DNA of 64,000 bases. Origin: Tetrastigma voinierianum. Lineage: Eukaryota; Streptophyta; Magnoliopsida; Vitales; Vitaceae. The notes under the pieces were generated by a model. It was not told where the DNA came from. It ran no database searches and was given only the letters and a program-made list of their open reading frames with translations. Shown piece by piece: positions 23,441-34,819 of the stretch (positions within the stretch are counted from its first letter, which is position 1; every line of letters starts with the position of its first letter). The DNA is taken from contig JAEQBH010000287.1 of assembly GCA_016808115.1 (NCBI GenBank), positions 2,604,001-2,668,000 of the forward strand, given 5' to 3'. The translations under genes were made by a program, and so were the position numbers.

Positions 23441-25435
23441 GTTGAGCCCTGTGTCATGTCACAAAGGTGAGCCGCATAACCCATTCCTATAGCTGATTAG
23501 CATTAGTTAGTCAGGCTAAAAATGGCCTCTCAAGTATGACGGGCACTCGTGAGCGTCGCCATCGGGCTCTCAGATAAGAACCACAAAATCCACCTGGAGT
23601 AGTAAAAATTATTCATCTTACCAAGACATCCCTGGCCATCCTTTAGTATTTTCTAACGATCGACTGGTTAAGGATGTGGGTGATGTCAGAGACTTCGGCC
23701 CCCAAACCCAATCAAGCCAGATATCGAGTACGTGGCCGTAGTTCACACCTGGCCTCCCAACCAAAGCAGCTGTTCTGTCTACGCAGTCCCTCCAATGTTG
23801 ACTGAGATGGTGGGGGATCCTGGATCTTTATATTTCAACAAGGTTTTGCACTGGATGATAGAGCTGACTTGTTCAGTCAAGAAGGCCTTCTTATTAATGC
23901 CCAACCCCTTTTAGAATGTGCACAAGTCCTTAAGAAATTTAGCATAGGTTGGAACCTGTTTGATCATATCAAGCAGGGGATGTTCACCGACCTGCCTCAA
24001 AGACTTCCAAGATGCCTTCCTGTTTAGAAGCCTTCTTTTACCTCCCGCTGTCAGGGGAAACGGGGAGGGCATGCTTTCCATCGAATCCTCTCTGGCGCAA
24101 TTATGTGTTCGCACTCCCCTTCCTCCCGTCTCCGATTTTTCCCTGCACTGGGCACTGGTCGCCCACCTCACTCCTACCACCCTCAAGGTGATAATGGCCT
24201 GACTCTCATATATTTTTGCAGCTCGCCGAGAAAGCTTAGTTCATGCACTTCCCCCAGATCGCGTTGTTCGGGAAGGAATCTCCTTTCCCGCACTTCGTTT
24301 CGATTGCTCAGGCTAACAATGGATGACTGTGATGGTATCAATTTTTGATTTAAGCTTACTTAAGCCCATCAATCCTTTGTTCATGGAGCTTACCTTTCTA
24401 TTCTTGGTTGATCTGCATCGATAGTTTCACTCCTCTGGTTGGGGAAAACTTCACCACCTTACTCAAATTCATGGATACCGCCTCCACGTGTGACGAGGTC
24501 AGCGGCCGTTGTCACGAGAGGTGGATCCATACCGTTGCTGCTTATGTGCCCCTGGGGGAACATATACAGGAGGTTTAGGCTTTCAAGACAGGTTGGGGTG
24601 GTTCTTCCAGTTGGGATTATAAGTGTTGCCATATCGGGCATCAACAGTGGCCTATTTCGCCCACAACATTTGAATTTTCAACCATTAAATCCCTTACCGA
24701 GCGGGAATCGACAATCTCTCCTCGATGATCGGGTAGATTGATAATTGAAACATGGTTGGCTAGGCATGATGCCTCACACGCCTGCACCTCCGGTGCTTTC
24801 TCTGTCAAGTTCTTCCATCCTTCGTTTAGGTGGACAGCTTTAGCCTTGATCTCCATATCCTCCGTCTGCATAAATGCCTCCCAAGTTTAATGCTGGTTTC
24901 ATTCTCTCTACCTCCCTCGGGGTTCTGGCCATCCCATCCTCGAGGTTTCAGCCACATAGTTCAAAAAGTCCATGGCTTCATCAGGATTTTTGTTAAGGAA
25001 GTCCCCTCCACACATGGTCTCTAGGAGTTGTTTCATGGAAGGGGACATTCCATCGAGAAATGTAATTCACCAAGATCCATGTATCAAAGCCATCAGGAGG
25101 GCATGCACCGATGGTTTCAAGATACCTTCCCAAAGATCATAAAACCTTTCACCGGCCATGAGCTGCAAGGTAGATCTTCCTTCGTGCGTTGTTGGTCTTA
25201 TGAGCAATGAAGAACTTCTTCAAGAATTCCACCGCAACTCAAATTTCAATTCCGACTGGCCCCGGGCTCCAGCGAATTGTCACCTCGTCTATCTCGAGGG
25301 TCAAAGCGGAAAGCCTTCACTGAAAGTGCAAGTCCATATCAATGCACCTTCCTCAAAGTAGTGCAAACTTCCTCAAAAATCCCGACATGTGTGTATGGAT
25401 TTTCATTTCATACCATGAAAAGTCTGGGAGCGTGG
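23441..25435 (-). pseudogene. gag-pro: E2 Athila-type gag-protease, C-terminal four fifths
   Basis: The stretch aligns with E1 3990-5985 in the same order. Recognisable minus-strand pieces include LLDMIKQVPTYAKFLKDLCT (about 23979-23914), PSPFPLTAGGKRR just upstream, and degraded capsid sequence around 24870-25200. It is more damaged than E1. The coding sequence stops at 25435 where F is inserted, after the stretch matching CCATACCATGAAAAGT in E1, and resumes at 61728. Confidence 0.75.
25431..25435. repeat. Target-site duplication of F, left copy (CGTGG)
   Basis: CGTGG precedes the F LTR start TGTCGAC. The right copy at 61728-61732 is CGGGG. E1, which lacks the insertion, has GAGCGGGGGGG here, so the left copy has one change. 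Confidence 0.75.
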
Positions 25436-26902
25436 TGTCGACTCGACCAAAAGTTATACACAAGTCTATAACACCATTACAAAGGACTATTATCTATCCC
25501 TAAAGAATCTGGGCGCCATAAAAACTCATGGACTCCCAAAACTTAATATATACACAAATTTCTCGCTAATTATTACTAAGGATTAAATAGAATCTTCGAC
25601 AACCCACGCCATAAACTTACCGGACAGGCGCTCAGCTATTTGATTAGTTAAAAGATTGTTTCATTCGGGAGTAAATCGCTTTAATGAGTGGTTTTGACTG
25701 CTATGCCGCAAGTGCACAGGTCGAACAAGTAGTAAATCGGATTTAAGTCCGTATATCGATCCCACGTAGATCTCAAGAATTCTCGAATAATCCACCCCGA
25801 CTACTCAAAATCTACACTATTCGACTCGATGTATTAATTGGAATCAGCTTGAAAGCTTGAAATAATAAAACTAAAAACGTATATAAATGAATAACAAATG
25901 AAATGAATAATTGAGTTAATGAAAGTACAAATTTAGACTCAACAATATTCTAAAGAAAAAACATTTGAATAATCAGCTATTGTGAAGAATCAATTCCTAC
26001 AAACAGATCAGAATTTTTTGAGTCTAAAACCATTGCATTTTAAAACTACCCAAGGAGTAAGGTAGCTGAAGTTAGATCTTCCAAACCCCACCGTTCATCA
26101 TCTCACCTTCACCGTTTTCAAGACAAGTGGGCTACGACTACTTTTAAACCGGTTATCCTTGTTCGGGGTATTTCTTCAATAATTCATACACATAACATGG
26201 ACTGTAAACTCTGAGCTCCTTAAATATAGTCACTGCAGAGGTTTACACTGTACTGGTTTCTCATCCTCAAAATTAGAACAGCTTATTCTTTCCTTGATTA
26301 GATCCTTGCTAACACGGGATTGAATTCACTATTCGAATTGAGGTGAACTCTCTGCATGCTTAAATTGATAACTCACTCAACTCATTCTCGGTTTCAAGTG
26401 AGAAGAGGATGTATCGATGACCATGTGTGAGCACATTAGATCATCAATATCGCTCGTGATACCTAAATTGTTCATTACTCAGAATGCCTTCTCCGTGTCA
26501 CTCGTGAGGGCCTCCTAGAAATCGAGCTTCGAAATAATCCTGCTTCGGTCTATGAGACTGATGTCAGATCAATTCCAGAAACACGCAAAACCGCAAGTCG
26601 ATTTATAACTGGGTTCAAGAATAAATGAATAAAATTTCATAGAAAGATAATTTCGACAATAACGCCAATTCAATGGGAAGTCGGGTTTCACCATCGATAT
26701 ACCATACATCGTCATTGAACAAGAAAACCATCAGAATACCTGAACTCGTGGTTCAAATCCAAAATTTGTTTGGAATTCAAACAACCGTGATAAAGAATTT
26801 GAAGAAATATAAATCGCATTCGGGCCTAAAACTTATAAATAACGCCCAACCAAATTAGAACGAAAATACAAACTAATCTAATCTAATCTAAAATGAAAAG
26901 AA

Positions 26903-28515
26903 AAGAAAGCCACGGTAGGGTGAGCGGAATCAACAAAATTTGTTTCCTATGTTCCTCCTACTACCGTAGTCAAGCTACTCGCAAAGATAAAGGGTCTGTA
27001 TTCAACACGGATGGGTTTTCATCCTATGAATGACTCGCATCTGAAAATGGTGAGGTTTTTAGTTTGGATTTTGGACTTTGTTTCAAAACAAAGGGAGATT
27101 GTATAGTTATCACTAACCGCAGTTTAAAGTTAATTGTGAAATGGTAACCTTGAAGGTTTAGGTCACTAACTTGATAACACTGGGTCAACAAGGTCCCTGT
27201 CATATCCTCAGATTATGGCACAATATATAGTCAAAGCCATAACTGGATCTTGTTTAACTAGAAAACCTAACCCTAGAATCAATTCCTATTTGAGTCAACA
27301 TGTAATATGCACTCATGCTCTCTTCGCTTGAAACCCTAACACTCAACCTCATTTCGGCTCAGAAGGCCATCTAAAGAATAACAAAGGTATCTAAACAAGT
27401 ATGTATCAGACTTAAAGCAAGGTAAGTATCACAAAGTAATGACATTAAATGATATCTAACCCTAATTTGAAAGTTTGGAGCCATAACATAAAGTATCAGA
27501 GATTTAAAACATGAGGGACCACTCGCAACCGCCCCATGACCAAGCTAGCCACCTTCCTCTTTCATATTATAAGGTTTAAGGCATCCTCGAGTCAGCCATC
27601 CCGGCTGCAAGGTTCGCAATTTCAAAACGAAAGAAAGAGGAGAGATAAGAGAGAAAAGCAAACCCTAAAATGAAAGCTGCGGGATCTATTGAAAAATTAA
27701 AAGTTGCCTCAAGTTGCTACCGCTGCTTCCCCGCTGGTTACAAAATCACGGGGCTTATATAGGGCCAACCCAGTGCGAAAAATACAAGAAAGCCTAAAAT
27801 ATTGGCCATACAAGAGACAAGGAGGTAATACACCAAAACGGGTCGTTTGGCACACTACACAAAAATTGACAAAAAGGTGAATTTCGCTATGCAGAGGAAT
27901 CCATTAGATAGCTTAAAATTCATTAGTCTAGTTGAATTTTCACAAATTTCAGCGAAATTGCACGCAGATAAATAAATCACAAATTTTCGCTTATGCACAA
28001 AGTGAATTCCTCACAACAGCCGAAATTATGGAGAGATAGTTAAAATGGAGAATTTCGCTTAGGTAATGTTGATTTTCGCGATGTAGCGAAATTTCATTAG
28101 CCTAGCTTAAATTTCATCAGATTGCGAAATTTTCGCTATGGTCATAAATTTTTCGCAGAATCCCAAATGAAATTTTCGCAATCATAGCGAAATTTCCTGG
28201 GTTGCCTGCTCTTCACTGCTTTGCCTACTGCACCCTCTACTGCATCACTTTTTCATCATTTTGCCTTCATTTCTTTATCAGATCTTGCATTTGTGATGGC
28301 TAAAAAAATAGTTTCAATCTTCACGGCTCGCACATATCTCATATCAAACTCCCAAGGTATGCAAACCCCGTAAAATAACCAAAAATAACCCCGAAATGGC
28401 ATAAGTGATACCATGGACCTCGAACACCTCAATTGGCTTAGACCGATAATGACACAAGGCAAAGCACTCAAAACCTATCCTCGAATAGGGCCTAAAATAG
28501 CACTGGGGCACCCAA
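26903..28515 (-). repeat. E4 3' LTR
   Basis: Aligns with 34820-36401. The minus-strand TATA is CCCTATATAAGC at 27764-27753. The U3 segment 27885-28200 is packed with GCGAAATTTCGC-derived motifs, at least ten, alternating direction. The boundaries are uncertain by about 10 bases. Confidence 0.85.
27885..28200 (-). promoter_or_regulatory. GCGAAATTTCGC-type motif cluster in E4 U3
   Basis: At least ten GCGAAATTT, AAATTTCGC or AATTTTCGC half-sites lie within about 315 bases, 120-440 bases upstream of the TATA box on the minus strand. Several are separated by TAGCTTAAA-like spacers. The 5' LTR counterpart (about 35835-36085) is far more decayed. Role as an enhancer is inference. Confidence 0.5.
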
Positions 28516-29706
28516 CGTTACCCTAAACCGACGCTGGGCTGCTAGTCCCTTAGCAATGTCGAACAATAAGGACATGTATGCAAAGGATTTTCAAAAGTTT
28601 ATGGTTCAAAAGGTGAATGTACAAATAAGCATTACCTTAAAATGAAGAATTGATACTCAAGTTTGAAAACCGACATGAGAGGCAAACCATACAAGAACAA
28701 CTGAGGTCAACATCGGATCCATGGTTCCCAACCTCGAATTTACACTAAAAAGTTCAATGGTTCTTAATGTAACCAGATTGAGTCAATAAATTGCAAAATT
28801 ATCCCCTCCCCCCAACCTAGCTACTGGCATGGCCTTAAGTCAGTTTCAAATCTATATGTGAATAGCTACACTTTTCTTTCTTTTATTTGACTTCAATGTG
28901 TGGTAAATGCTTAAAAACCCGGTACTTCACCAAAGTCCGTAATGGTCCACCGATGACTCCTAACCAATTAAGGTTTAGGGCATCGTCAAAAGGATCTACG
29001 ACCACAAACTCTACAGCTTCACCCTGCATCTCGAATGACTTCGAAAATCAAGCACCTACAATTCAAGAACCTACCTATCCACCCATGTAACGAACACTAA
29101 GTCGATGACTCCCAACCACTAAGGGCTTAGGCATCTGGGCTTTAAAGGATTTCACTCATATACCCTCTGACCGTGTTTCCTGTTTCAAGGCAAAGTGTCA
29201 CGACTTTATTTTTCTTTTCTTCTTTCTTTTTCTTTTGGTTTTTCTTTCTTTTCCTTTTGAAGACAAGCATCGGTCTCATATGGATAACACAAACCTATCA
29301 CTGGTCGCCAACACTTGGGCCGACTCTTTACAAAGTGAAAGAAGGTATATAATTCTCACAAATTTCATCAGCATAATCAAAGGTGGCAGCAGGAATTTAG
29401 CTCAAAGGGGAAATTTTCGTTGAATAATACCGGAACCCGCAATCACCAAAACTCGAATCATGCATGGAGTTGTTCTAACATTAAGGTGACAAATGTGGTT
29501 TCACTTTCCATTTTAAGGCAATTCAATCGGTCTAATTAAAAGCAATTCAATTGTTCAATTGAAGACAAAAAATGGATACACAAAGTGGGGCACAAAAAGT
29601 GATATAAAGTGTAATATCAGATATAACAACATCGTATAGCTTTGGATATAGCCACAAAATGGCTAGTACATGCATAACAAAGTTAAACATACAAAAGATA
29701 TCATCG
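28516..29706 (-). other. E4 3' non-coding region
   Basis: Aligns with the tails of E1 and E2, including TTAGGGCATCGTCAAAAGGATC-like segments that occur twice within the tail (about 28965 and 29120). A CT-rich stretch lies at 29203-29262. No coding signal. Confidence 0.7.
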
Positions 29707-31745
29707 CTACATACAATACATGAATCTACACAAAATTGGGTGAGTAATCGGAGCAAGTCGATAACTATACAAAATCATAAAAGGAAACCAAACCACCTCA
29801 CCCCGTGGTGGTGGTGGGTCCAGAGCTACTCGCCGTCGCCGCAACATATCCAAAGAAGCTTGCCGTGCGGCTCGCCTCGGTCGTAACGGCGAATACCCTA
29901 AACGGTCGCGATATGCTTGAGTACGGAGTGACAAGTGACTTAGAGTGCCTCGCCGAGCCAACCTCCGGTCCTGCGGCCGCCCGTAGTGGCCAAAGAACAT
30001 ACAAAGATCCATAACAGCCGCTAGCTCTCGAACCGGGACGTATGTACCTTTGGAGAATGCCATATATAAGACGGGTCAGGAGTATCACCGCGTACCGCTA
30101 AGTAAAGACGCGAGGAGGAGATGGAGGAGACATATGTGGAACTCGGACTCCTCTCCACCCTGCGCTCGGGGGCGACGATCTGTCTCCGTGGGAGTCCCTA
30201 CTCCCCGATCCGAGACCTTCTCCCGGTCCCATTGGAGGAGAAAAGATATGGGCATGACCATCGCTCGCTCCATCGACAGGACCTGAGGGCATCGAATCCT
30301 CCGCTCAATCCGAGGCTCCTCTGGAAAGCCCATGTGCTCGAGGACATGGCTCAGGAGTCGTGGCAACAGCAGTGGAAGACTCTCAGCTCGAACCAGGCCC
30401 TTACGGTGGACCTTGTCTTCAAAATGTATCAAGGAGGTCATCACTACCGTAGGGACTAAAACCAAAGATCCCTCCGAGATCCCGGTGAAAGAGACTTCAG
30501 ACGTGCCCCTACGCCGTGCACAGGCCGCACGGAAGAGGCTAGTCCCGGAACAGTGATCGACGCAAAGATCCGAGGCTGAGTCAGCTTCAAGAGCACCGCC
30601 CACCAGGGTGGTTCCCTGCAAGAATGCGACCATCTCCCACTCCGAGGTGGGTGAGACCAATCTCGGAGTAACCCTCCTCGACCGCCTGCGGTATCTGCAG
30701 TTTAATCGGCCGCCAAATATCCGCCATCTGGGCACTCGGGCGACCGTTTATGCTGAACCGGCTCGAGTGGACTAGGCGCTCCCCGGGAAGTCATCGAATG
30801 GTAGAACTGTAGAACCACCCGGGGGTAATAAAACTGCCTCGGCGTCATGAATGGCAGCAGGGAGTAGTGCTCGATCAGCCGCATCGAGTCCCTGAATTTG
30901 GGATCAGCCATCAGTGCCGGGACGTCATAGTACGACTCCCCATGGAAGTCTCTCGAATAGCGACGTCCCGGTCAGGCGCCCACAAACACCGCCCCGATCC
31001 CGGAGGCCGGCGATAACCGAGGCGAAGAGGCTCGCCTCCGCACCGACGTGGCTGAGACTCGCCTGAGGTCCGGATGAGGATGACCCACCCGGCCTGAAGT
31101 ATCGGGCCCGCCGAGGCCGGCCTCAGATCTCCGCCTGGCACTAGCGAAGGGGCCCGGGGTCTCATCCGCGTCTGGTACCTCTCTCCCGAACCCCGCCGAG
31201 GCTCCCCGTGACCGCCGAGGACCCGGAGCCGGTACTGGGGCCCGCCTCCCTCCCCGCCGGCACCGGGACCACCCGAGGTCTCGAGGCGGACTCCACTGCA
31301 CACCATGGCCGAGTGGGAAAGGACACCGGGCAGAGTCTACGACCAAAGTGGGATCAGTGGCTCATCGATTGTCGAACCGAGGGGCTCACCGGGCTGATGA
31401 ATGAGGCACTCACAGCAAGAACCCCGATACGCACGAACCGTGGCTCGCGTGGGACCGTGGCATCGAGGAACACCGTAATCTGGGAGGGCATCGACCAGTG
31501 GCACGCACGACCGGGTGGTGGCTGGGTGTGGCTCGGGCGCCTGGCGGTCGGCGGTTGGAGTGGCTCGGGGCTCTCGGCACGAGGAAGGGCTCGGCGGTCG
31601 GCCAGTGGGCTGGTGCGGCGCGACGGGAAGCAAACTCTGTGGGGCTCTCGGACTCACGTGTAGCTGGGTCGCGCTTAGGAAAACGAGAACACCAGGCGCT
31701 CGTGTGGGAAGAAGATGAAGTGTTTGAAAAAAAAAAACCTCCCCT
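29707..31745 (-). pseudogene. E4 Tp32-type 3' ORF, best preserved of three
   Basis: The longest open frame of the window (30735-30085) reads VMTSLIHFEDKVHRKGLVRA, then ESLPLLLPRLLSHVLEHMGF and EEPRIERR, the core of the Tp32 domain. The upstream piece (30911-30702) has DSMRLIEHYSLLPFMTPRQF, YYPRVVLQFYHSMTSR and, at its end, a degraded GRP-like sequence. The N-terminal third (31745-30911) is GC-rich, Pro/Arg-rich and without a fold I can name. The C-terminal end (30060-29790) matches the other copies. At least three frameshifts are needed. GC content is much higher than in the LTRs. Biochemical function is unknown. Confidence 0.8.
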
Positions 31746-32119
31746 CCTTCATTTATAAGCGTGGCGGTCGAAGTCTGGCACATTTAAGCTCTAATAGCCA
31801 ATCTTACCTTCTACTACTGAGTGAATTTTCGGCATTAGATTAAAATATTACTAAAAATTAAAATTTAAATTATTATATAAAATATATCCCCAAAAATTTA
31901 ATATAAAATAAAAATAATATTAAGTCAAAATTGCCCAAAGGGAAAAATTACTTAATGTCGGAAACTTATAAATAGCCAAAATTATTGAAATTGACCAAGA
32001 TTAAAATAAAAACAAAAGTATTGTTTGATTTGGACATGAGAACGCAGAGCCATTGAAGTCACGGAATTACTCATGGAGGGTCGAGGAGGATCCTCAGCCC
32101 TGGGAGTGGGTTGTCTGGC
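31746..32119 (-). promoter_or_regulatory. TATA-like box and spacer upstream of the E4 Tp32 ORF
   Basis: The minus strand of 31760-31751 reads GCTTATAAAT, in the same place as the TATA-like boxes of E1 and E2. The spacer further upstream is AT-rich (31840-31930). It lacks the dense GCGAAATTT cluster found in E1 and E2; a single TTTTCGGCA-like remnant lies near 31825. Confidence 0.3.
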
Positions 32120-34560
32120 GACCTTGATGTTCGATTGCCCATGGCTGATATGCTTCCCACTAGTTATTATGATGAGCGAGCAGTGCCTGTTATTTCTTGC
32201 TGTCTTAATAACAAAACACACCTTCACCTTGGTTGGCTATTTCTGCTTGATTCTTGGACATTAGCTTCCACGCGTGACCCAGCCCGAACAAACTTCATCG
32301 GTCACTTGATTTTTCGGTTTCTAGCTTGCTTGTTCCATGATGAAATATGTTGCGACTCCAATGTCATGTTGCCAAATGTGGATTGCATGACTCCGTTCCG
32401 TGATGATGATTGCATTGGCAGTGGCCAGAAACGGTCTTCCCAGGATGATTGGTACATGATTGGGCTCATTTGCTATTGGCTCGGTGTCGAGCACTACAAA
32501 ATCTACTGGGTAGTAGAATTTGTCTACTTTCATAAGACACATACTCAACTATTCCTTAGGAATCTTCTGAATCTATCGACTGATGATAGTGTGATGTTGG
32601 TAGGTTTAAGTTCACCCCAGAGCCTAGCGCTCATACGAAATATGTGTGATAGGTTCTTCTTGGCTCTAAATCCAGCGGTGCCTTGTCTATGCTAGTCCAC
32701 CTATGTTATTGAAATTGTGTGAATCCAGGATCTGCCATGTTGTGGGGTTCTTGCTGGACTATAACCAGCCCAGAAACATTGAGTTAAATGCCTTAACTAC
32801 TAAATGCCTAACCTTTTTTGATTGATGATCCTTCAAAACTTTGCATAACGGGGACTTGTTTGATGATGTCAGAGTATGTTAACCTTCACTGCCTTAGGAC
32901 TTCTAGATACACTGCTTCTTTGGGATGCCTTCTTCTTGCCTCTAAGTGCTTGTGGAAATGGAGGAGGTGGCGCTCTTGATGCCATTGAGTCTGTGAAGAA
33001 AAATGTGTTACGGCTCATTTCTTCTCCTTTCTGGTTTCTATGAGAAGGCTTGGGCATGGGTGATCAACCTCTTTTCCTCCCGCGAGGGTGATTTATAACC
33101 ACCTCATCCATTCCGTTCCCTTGATATGAGATTTTCCTCCTTGGACTCTCTTTCGGATTTGGCAATGTTTGGGAGGGAACCTTCTGTTTCTGAGCTTCCA
33201 GCAATTTGTATTTGATCTTTGTGATTGAATCACGAGTTGTCGATTTTCTGGATTGAATTGCTCTCTAGGCCATCTATTCTCTTGTTCAGTGATGTGCTTT
33301 CCACGATTGTCGATCCTTTGAGCGATTGCACATTGATCCTTTGTCTTCCACAAAATTGCAACGACCACCTTGCTCAAGTTCAATATGGCTTACTGTGCAC
33401 GAGGAGGGAGGATGGTGGTGGTTGTATGGTGAATGAGAACAAAGCGTGGTTTGGCACGAGAGCACATGGCGGGATTGGGTTTCGAGGAGAGGTTAGGGTG
33501 GATTCCTCGATTGGAATTGTAGGTATTACCATATGGGGCGATAGGTTGTGGTAGAACATGATGACTACGGCATTTGCACATTCGACTATCGAATCTACTT
33601 CCTTTGAAGGGCCGCCAGATCATATCGCCGGGGTGGCGATGTGGCTTGGAAATTGGTGCATGCTGTTGGCACGTGCGGATTTTCGATCCTTTACTGCGCT
33701 TCATGGAGCCTTTTGCTTCCCCAGCTCCTCCACGCTTCTGGTAAGGTTGAAATCCTAGCTTTTTCATTTCCATGTCCTCTTTGAAGTATAATTCCCATCT
33801 AGGGTTGGTGAGGGCCTCATTTCTCCATATCTCACCGGGTTTGGCTCATCCCAACCCTTGGAAGTTTCAGCCACATAATTGAGTCTGTGTGACTTCTGCC
33901 AGGTGCTTGCTCGGAAAATCTCCCCACACATAGTTTCAGGCGCCGTGCGAGGGGAGACATACCACCATGAAGTGGTTTGCAAGCAACCATGTGTCGAAAC
34001 CATGATGTGGACAAGCACTAATGGTCTCCATGAATCTATCCGGCCTTTGGTAGAACTACTCATTGTAGTAGCAAATGTGTAGATTTGTCTTTTAGTGGTC
34101 TTGTGGCGTGAAGGAGAATTTCTTCAAAACTACGCTGCGGCTATTGTTCTAATGGTTGGGCCTGGTAAAGGTTAAGCCAAATCTTGGCCTTATCCTTTAG
34201 GGTTGTGTGATGCTTTGACTTAAGCAAATCCATGTCCATCATACCTTCCTTAAAGGTTGTGCATACCTCCTCGAAATCCCTTGTATTATTATTACTTTGG
34301 TTTTCATTTTCCATACCATGATATGTGGGAAGTAGGGGCATAAATGGGCCTCTGCTGCTACATCTTAATGAGGTATGATCTGAATGGAACCTTGACTCTA
34401 GGAGGGTGGTGGATGTGGTTCCTCATGGATCACATAATTTCTTTGGGTTACTAAATTTTGAAGCTGACTCTTTGTTCCCCTAAGGTAGGGCTCCATGTTT
34501 TCACTTGTGTACTGCTTGACTTCACAACCTTGTTCAATTGGTGTCACGATTCTACAGTCT
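32120..34560 (-). pseudogene. gag-pro: E4 Athila-type gag-protease, broken
   Basis: Pieces in order: 34341-34141 with PLLPTYHGMENENQSNN, then DFEEVCTTFKEGMMDMDLL and LKDKAKIWLN (Gag N-terminal domain); 34063-33764 with the HGGMSP-like capsid remnant and ETSKGWDEPNP; 33057-32869 with PPPPFPQALRGKKKASQ; and 32548-32321 with KVDKFYYPVDFVVLDTEP and VPIILGRPFLATANAIII (protease C-terminal half). The protease catalytic D-G motif is not readable. The order and spacing equal E1 and E2, and no RT follows. Confidence 0.85.
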
Positions 34561-34819
34561 ACTGAGTGTCTCGTCCCGGTGCATAAGCTTACATTACAAT
34601 TTTAAACACAGCAAAGAGCACAACAAACTTGGCAAAAGGTTAGTGTTAGTTAAAATAAAGCGATGTATCTGAAAACAAAAATAGTGCGTGCGCAAAGTAA
34701 TGAAAACTTGCGATTCGGCTTGGTATTCAAGGGTTAAAAGGTCACCTTCACTTGTGATGTTGATCACAGTACACTTCAACTTATCAAACGTGGTTTGGCA
34801 CCATCCACGACGGCATGTT
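34561..34819 (-). other. E4 leader and degenerate primer binding site
   Basis: On the minus strand, next to the LTR, AACATGCCGTCGTGGATGG (34819-34801) is a decayed tRNA-Asp-type site (GCCGTCG...GG core kept). The rest is non-coding leader. Confidence 0.5.

Noticed and set aside
30085..30735. Longest open frame (216 codons, minus) as a stand-alone gene
   Set aside because: It is the central part of the E4 Tp32 ORF. Matching pieces continue upstream and downstream in other frames, and it lies between E4's LTRs.
30000..31700. GC-rich segment as bacterial contamination or a CpG-island gene
   Set aside because: The same GC-rich segment occurs at the same place in E1 and E2, so it is the Tp32 ORF of the family.
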